Source: an uncultured Campylobacter sp. (GTDB lineage Bacteria; Campylobacterota; Campylobacteria; Campylobacterales; Campylobacteraceae). From it: a stretch of DNA of 7,622 bases. Shown piece after piece: positions 5,664 through 7,622 of this stretch (within the stretch, counting starts at the first letter, position 1; every line of letters starts with the position of its first letter). The stretch covers positions 1-7,622 of the forward strand of contig CALHQN010000295.1 in NCBI GenBank assembly GCA_938036585.1. The letters are read 5' to 3'. The notes below the pieces were generated by a model. That model was given only the letters and a program-made list of their open reading frames with translations. It had not been told where the DNA came from and did not search any database. The translations under genes and the position numbers were made by a program.

Positions 5664-5787
5664 AACTAGCATACACCGCCGTAAGTCTCTTGTATCGCTG
5701 TTTTGAGATGATTACGTAGCCGCTCTCGTTAACTTTTTGAGCCGCCTCTAACCCTAAAATCTCATTTATAAATTTGTCTCGTTTCAT
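5494..5787 (-). CDS. small hypothetical protein, C-terminus antisense to 5442 gene
   Basis: The start is well supported: ATG 5787 with AAAGGA 6 nt upstream, identical over 19 bp to the start region of the gene at 5353. The first ~42 residues (MKRDKFINEILGLEAAQKVN, then ESGYVIISKQRYKRLTAVYASF) look like a normal small protein. Beyond 5663 the frame runs antisense through the plus-strand gene and becomes Arg/His/Pro-rich (for example RKAHRDPRHPKGQSP), as shadow readings do. The protein may have lost its original stop when the plus-strand gene was acquired, or the two genes may truly overlap convergently. The 97-aa length is therefore doubtful; the function is unknown. Confidence 0.5.
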   Translation of the reverse strand: MKRDKFINEILGLEAAQKVNESGYVIISKQRYKRLTAVYASFKKLLPTRLSRKAHRDPRHPKGQSPCSRDKRRLRLMTRWHTFRKARHLQRAQNVRN

Positions 5788-5803
5788 CTTTTATCCTTTC
5801 AAA
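5785..5803 (-). repeat. repeated translation-initiation leader, copy 2
   Basis: Second copy of the 19-bp block that forms the ribosome site and start of a leftward gene, identical to 5351-5369. The whole divergent intergenic region here (about 93 bp from start codon to start codon) has the same length and layout as the one at 5351-5444. Confidence 0.8.
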
Positions 5804-5822
5804 AATACTCATAAAAAAGCCC

Positions 5823-5843
5823 TTTTTCGTTATAATCCATTCG
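5823..5843 (+). promoter_or_regulatory. rightward promoter of the 5875 gene
   Basis: A T-run CCTTTTTCGT is followed by a perfect -10 box TATAAT (5831-5836); the predicted start is near 5843, about 32 nt before the ATG. The opposite strand reads TATAAC at the same place, so a weak divergent leftward promoter is also possible. Confidence 0.7.
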
Positions 5844-5874
5844 CCAAAACAAATTCAACTAAAAGGACTTATCT

Positions 5875-6042
5875 ATGGATACCAACATAGAAGAAACTGT
5901 CAAAATCCTAGACCAGGTCGAGCTTGAGCAACTCAAAGCCGACGTTGCCAAGCTCAAAAAAGCGGTTCGAGCTCTTGAGGAAGAGTTAAAGACTACTAAA
6001 GATGCGTTAGGCCGCAAAGCGGACAACACACACTCCCATTAA
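5875..6042 (+). CDS. small coiled-coil protein on the plus strand (55 aa)
   Basis: ATG 5875 has AAAAGGA 7 nt upstream and a perfect TATAAT promoter about 40 nt upstream. The 55-aa product is one long helix with heptads: EETVKILDQVELEQLKADVA then KLKKAVRALEEELKTTKDAL, with a polar His-containing tail. This is typical of a dimeric coiled coil, resembling SlyX- or bZIP-length peptides, but no family can be named. It ends 8 nt before the stop of the convergent leftward gene at 6051. It is a single gene with its own promoter, against the direction of the operon, so it may be expressed in the lysogen. Confidence 0.75.
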   Translation: MDTNIEETVKILDQVELEQLKADVAKLKKAVRALEEELKTTKDALGRKADNTHSH

Positions 6043-6050
6043 CCTTGCCC

Positions 6051-6251
6051 TCACTCCTCTTTATAGCCTTTAAATTTCTTAGCTATTTTCTTAACGCTTT
6101 TGCTAGGTTTCGTGCCTAGCATGGCGACCAGCTCCTTTTTCTTGGCCTCGATGCTACGTTGAGCGTTATATACATTACTAAGCACCGCATCAATCGCATT
6201 TAGCTCTTGCTCCAGCTTTAAAAGCTTTTTTAAAATCTTGATTTTTTTCAT
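6051..6251 (-). CDS. small basic coiled-coil protein (66 aa)
   Basis: Starts at ATG 6251 with AAAGGATAAAAG directly upstream (third copy of the repeated leader) and ends in TGA at 6051. The protein has an N-terminal helix with heptads (KILKKLLKLEQELNAIDAVL then SNVYNAQRSIEAKKKELVAM) and a strongly basic tail (KSVKKIAKKFKGYKEE) that could contact nucleic acid. It lies 22 nt after the preceding gene and is part of the same leftward operon. I recognise no family. Confidence 0.75.
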   Translation of the reverse strand: MKKIKILKKLLKLEQELNAIDAVLSNVYNAQRSIEAKKKELVAMLGTKPSKSVKKIAKKFKGYKEE

Positions 6252-6263
6252 CTTTTATCCTTT
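6249..6263 (-). repeat. repeated translation-initiation leader, copy 3
   Basis: The 15-bp block catcttttatccttt repeats here, giving the ribosome site, spacer and start codon of the gene at 6251. It lacks the following caaa present in copies 1 and 2. Confidence 0.75.
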
Positions 6264-6273
6264 TTGGGGCAGC

Positions 6274-6513
6274 TTAGGCCGCCCTTTGTAGATCTTGCAA
6301 GCGTTCGCGCATCTGCTTAAGCGAGCCAATCAAGCTAAAATATATCCCGCCGCGCTCGTCTTTAGTTTCCTCAAAGAGATACAAAACCGCATCCTCGCCG
6401 CAATTTGTTAGCGCGCCGTAAGTTTTAGCCCCGATCTCGACGCTTGCGCCGCATTCGTGCTCCTTGACCTCTCCGAACTCTTTTAAGAGCTTAACCGCGT
6501 TTTGAAGTTTCAT
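6274..6513 (-). CDS. small hypothetical protein (79 aa)
   Basis: I place the start at ATG 6513, with AAGGA 6 nt upstream; an ATG at 6540 lies inside a palindrome and lacks a ribosome site. The protein begins with a helix (MKLQNAVKLLKEFGEVKEHE), then has a probable beta sheet (ASVEIGAKTYGALTNCGEDA, VLYLFEETKDERGGIYFSLI) and a final helix (LKQMRERLQDLQRAA). Two cysteines are present but do not form a known motif. It is soluble, of unknown function, and probably co-transcribed with the gene at 6251. Confidence 0.7.
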   Translation of the reverse strand: MKLQNAVKLLKEFGEVKEHECGASVEIGAKTYGALTNCGEDAVLYLFEETKDERGGIYFSLIGSLKQMRERLQDLQRAA

Positions 6514-6521
6514 TTTTCGTC

Positions 6522-6542
6522 CTTTTTGGTATAATCTCATCT
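6522..6542 (+). promoter_or_regulatory. rightward promoter of the 6559 gene
   Basis: CCTTTTTGG followed by TATAAT (6530-6535), nearly identical to the promoter before the repressor (GTTTTTGG then TATAAT at 6991-6996). The predicted start near 6542 falls in the left arm of a palindrome. Confidence 0.7.
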
Positions 6543-6561
6543 AAAAAAAGGCTTTTAGATG
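6538..6561. repeat. 24-bp palindrome over transcription start and start codon
   Basis: CATCTAAAA (6538-6546) and TTTTAGATG (6553-6561) are perfectly complementary over 9 bp with a 6-nt spacer AAAGGC. The spacer contains the ribosome site (AAAGG) and the right arm contains the start codon of the plus-strand gene at 6559. It could be a DNA operator or an RNA stem that controls initiation. Confidence 0.7.
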
Positions 6562-6663
6562 GAAGTTTTTTTAAATTTTTTAGCCGATATTTTCGGCGAC
6601 GTTACACACGCCTTTATCGTCGGTTTTATCGGCGGCTTCGGCTTTTGCTCATACTCGGCTTAG
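6559..6663 (+). CDS. small membrane peptide ending in amber codon (34 aa)
   Basis: ATG 6559 has AAAGG 7 nt upstream and a TATAAT promoter just before it. The product begins MEVFLNFLADIFGDVTHAFI and has one hydrophobic, Gly/Phe-rich segment (AFIVGFIGGFGFCSYSA) long enough to enter or cross the membrane. It stops at TAG (6661-6663). The same frame then stays open for another 64 codons with no start codon of its own, so this may be the N-terminus of a longer protein interrupted by, or read through, the amber codon. A toxin-like or superinfection-exclusion peptide is conceivable for a lysogen-expressed membrane peptide, but nothing in the sequence proves it. Confidence 0.55.
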   Translation: MEVFLNFLADIFGDVTHAFIVGFIGGFGFCSYSA

Positions 6664-6858
6664 CGTATTTTCCAAGCTAGAATTCCGACTACGTTTAAAA
6701 ATTTCGAGTGCGTCCTTCATTTCAAAGACGGCTATACGAAACGCCAAGCCCAAATAGGCTTTAAAAACGACAAGCCCATCATCGCGATTTGCGAAAATTG
6801 CAGCAAGAAAACCTGCGAACTTACCGGGCAAAGGTGCCAAGCTTTCACGCGCTTTTAG
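6664..6858 (+). pseudogene. start-less cysteine-cluster ORF in frame after TAG
   Basis: Sixty-four open codons follow the TAG in the same frame and end at TAG 6856-6858. No ATG, GTG or TTG occurs in this frame, only ATT/ATC/ATA. The translation looks like real protein: RIFQARIPTTFKNFECVLHF, KDGYTKRQAQIGFKNDKPII, then AICENCSKKTCELTGQRC. The last part has Cys spaced C-x2-C-x4-C-x6-C, suggesting a metal-binding knuckle. It is either the remains of a gene that lost its start, or the C-terminal half of the peptide gene at 6559 reached by amber readthrough. The minus-strand reading of this stretch lacks a ribosome site and looks like a shadow. Confidence 0.55.
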
Positions 6859-6941
6859 TCAAACATCCCCAGCATCCAAGCTACCAAAGTCGCCGTAAAC
6901 GTTCCGATCATCACGCCTAAAATCAAGAAAATCAAAATCAT
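6855..6941 (-). CDS. 28-residue single-pass membrane peptide
   Basis: A short gene starting at ATG 6941, with AAAAAGG 8 nt upstream, and ending in TAA at 6855. The product begins MILIFLILGVMIGTFTATLV and ends AWMLGMFD: one hydrophobic helix with a short acidic end and no soluble domain. It is the first gene downstream of the strong leftward promoter (-10 at 7015-7020), so it would be the most promoter-proximal product of the early operon. Its last 4 nt overlap the end of the convergent plus-strand ORF. Small phage membrane peptides can act in lysis, exclusion or host-membrane modulation; which applies here is unknown. Confidence 0.6.
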   Translation of the reverse strand: MILIFLILGVMIGTFTATLVAWMLGMFD

Positions 6942-6964
6942 CGTTTTAACCTTTTTAAAGAACT

Positions 6965-6988
6965 CGCGCCTTAACTTTGCGCGTTTTT
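6965..6988 (+). terminator. possible weak terminator before the repressor promoter
   Basis: CGCGC (6965-6969), a 9-nt loop, GCGCG (6979-6983) and then TTTTT (6984-6988). It has the form of a rho-independent terminator for rightward transcripts leaving 6559-6858, but the stem is only 5 bp and the T-run also serves as the upstream element of the next promoter. Confidence 0.35.
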
Positions 6989-7003
6989 GGTATAATTGCT
7001 TAA
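6984..7003 (+). promoter_or_regulatory. rightward promoter for the CI-like repressor
   Basis: TTTTTGG followed by TATAAT (6991-6996); predicted start near 7003, leaving a leader of about 78 nt before ATG 7081. It faces the leftward promoter, whose start is predicted near 7008, so the two transcripts overlap at their 5' ends. Confidence 0.65.
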
Positions 7004-7007
7004 TTGA

Positions 7008-7043
7008 TATTTGAATTATATTTCATTTGAAGTATTTTGTCAA
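7008..7043 (-). promoter_or_regulatory. leftward early promoter, perfect sigma-70 consensus
   Basis: Reading the minus strand, TTGACA (7043-7038), a 17-bp spacer and TATAAT (7020-7015) match the sigma-70 consensus at every base with ideal spacing; the start is predicted near 7008. No other leftward promoter of this quality is seen, so it probably drives the long minus-strand operon, beginning with the membrane peptide at 6941. Confidence 0.8.
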
Positions 7044-7057
7044 GAGTTTTTGAAGTA
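7010..7057. promoter_or_regulatory. candidate CI operator boxes over the leftward promoter
   Basis: TTTGAAGTA occurs at 7026-7034 (in the spacer of the leftward promoter) and at 7049-7057 (just upstream of its -35), 23 bp apart, about two helical turns. A shorter TTTGAA is at 7010-7015 on the -10. Placement over the promoter and next to the repressor gene suggests operators; the binding is inferred. Confidence 0.5.
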
Positions 7058-7080
7058 AATTTTCTAAGAAAGGGAAACAA

Positions 7081-7622
7081 ATGGCGTATTATGATGAAGT
7101 AGTGGGCGTTTTGAAGAAACTAACAGGCGCAAAAACCATCAGAGAACTTAGTCAAAAACTAGAGGTTAGCCCTAAAAATTTCAATACTTGGAAAACTAGG
7201 GGCGAAATCCCAGAAAAAACTTTAGCCATTTTGGCGTATAGGATAGGTGTTAGCTTGGATAAGCTTATTGGGGCTGTTGGCGATGGCGATGATAGTGTTT
7301 ATGATCAATCGGATTCAGTTGATACCGATCATCTCTACTTCATCCGCAAAACGACCTCCGTTAAAGCAAGCGCGGGCGGCGGTAACGAGCTAGAGGGCGT
7401 GAGGAGCTACCAAACGGGCGAGCTAATGCCGATTGCTAAGGCGTTTTTTAAAGTCCCGCCCGGCAAAAACCTCAACAGCATGGAGGTAGACGGCGAGAGC
7501 ATGACGCCGATGCTAAGGAGCGGGGATTGGGTTATTTTTCGCGAGGACAGCGCATTTACCGGAGACGGGCTTTACGTGGTAAATTTTAGCGATCAGCTCA
7601 TGGTAAAAATCCTGCAACTCAC
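7081..7622 (+). CDS. CI-like phage repressor, S24/LexA family (partial)
   Basis: 180 codons are visible and the gene runs off the right edge. ATG 7081 has AAAGGGA 5 nt upstream. The N-terminus (TIRELSQKLEVSPKNFNTWK, then TRGEIPEKTLAILAYRIGVS; about residues 19-58) is a CI-type helix-turn-helix. After an acidic linker comes an S24 peptidase domain: cleavage-type Ala-Gly in ASAGGGNE (A98-G99), nucleophile Ser140 in VDGESMTP and general-base Lys176 in QLMVKIL. It should bind operators in the lysogen, shut off the leftward early promoter and be inactivated by RecA-stimulated self-cleavage after DNA damage. Gene and domain order are those of an intact repressor; only the last few dozen residues are missing. 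GC content shifts near 7320, from about 40% in the DNA-binding half to about 55% in the peptidase half (my hand count over 240 bases each), suggesting a recombinant origin. Confidence 0.92.
   Translation, partial: MAYYDEVVGVLKKLTGAKTIRELSQKLEVSPKNFNTWKTRGEIPEKTLAILAYRIGVSLDKLIGAVGDGDDSVYDQSDSVDTDHLYFIRKTTSVKASAGGGNELEGVRSYQTGELMPIAKAFFKVPPGKNLNSMEVDGESMTPMLRSGDWVIFREDSAFTGDGLYVVNFSDQLMVKILQL

Noticed and set aside
5351..6263. Three copies of catcttttatccttt as a possible CRISPR-like or att repeat
   Set aside because: Spacing is hundreds of bases and irregular, and each copy coincides with a ribosome site and start codon, so initiation leaders explain them.
6649..6840. 63-codon minus-strand ORF opposite the Cys-cluster ORF
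   Set aside because: It begins with TTG without a ribosome site, and the plus-strand reading has the ordered cysteines and more protein-like composition.

Overview
The window looks like the early/immunity region of a temperate phage or prophage-like element from a higher-GC Campylobacter (oral species of the showae/rectus/curvus type are my best guess). Reasons: gene starts use short AAAGGA-type ribosome binding sites with TAAAAG or AAAAT-rich spacers, promoters carry a T-run followed by TATAAT as in Campylobacter sigma-70 promoters, the coding style is rich in AAATTT with moderate GC, and most genes are very small and tightly packed, as in phage early operons. The host is inference; no host gene is present.

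Layout. At the right edge (7081 onward, +) is a CI-like repressor with an N-terminal helix-turn-helix and a C-terminal S24/LexA-type peptidase domain, cut by the window end. Left of it (about 6942-7080) is a switch region: a perfect-consensus leftward sigma-70 promoter (TTGACA, 17 bp, TATAAT) faces a rightward TATAAT promoter, with repeated TTTGAA(GTA) boxes over the leftward promoter that are plausible repressor operators. From there to the left edge almost everything is on the minus strand, consistent with one long leftward early operon: a 28-residue membrane peptide, several unrecognised or coiled-coil small proteins, a putative DNA-binding protein, a replication-initiator-like protein resembling rolling-circle Rep_trans/RstA-type proteins (3217-4122), a 58-residue protein, an AlpA/MerR-type helix-turn-helix protein, a beta-class DNA methyltransferase (1912-2847), a small helical protein, and an SNF2-type helicase (98-1600). 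Most adjacent genes overlap or lie within about 25 nt of each other.

Between 5.4 and 6.9 kb the leftward genes are interrupted by three small plus-strand genes (5442, 5875, 6559), each with its own near-consensus promoter. This is the arrangement of moron genes expressed from the lysogen. The third is unusual: its 34-codon membrane-peptide frame ends in TAG, but the same frame continues 64 codons as a start-less ORF with four clustered cysteines.

The methyltransferase and helicase match a pair widely shared by tailed phages, so this part is familiar. The less ordinary items are a 99-bp, hairpin-rich, in-frame insertion at the helicase N-terminus flanked by near-identical direct repeats, the amber-interrupted ORF with a 24-bp palindrome burying its start codon, the face-to-face promoter switch, and the combination of a rolling-circle-like initiator with the helicase/methyltransferase block. 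No tRNA, rRNA, CRISPR array, transposase or integrase is visible. There is no gene-free stretch over 300 bases; the longest is the switch region at 6942-7080.
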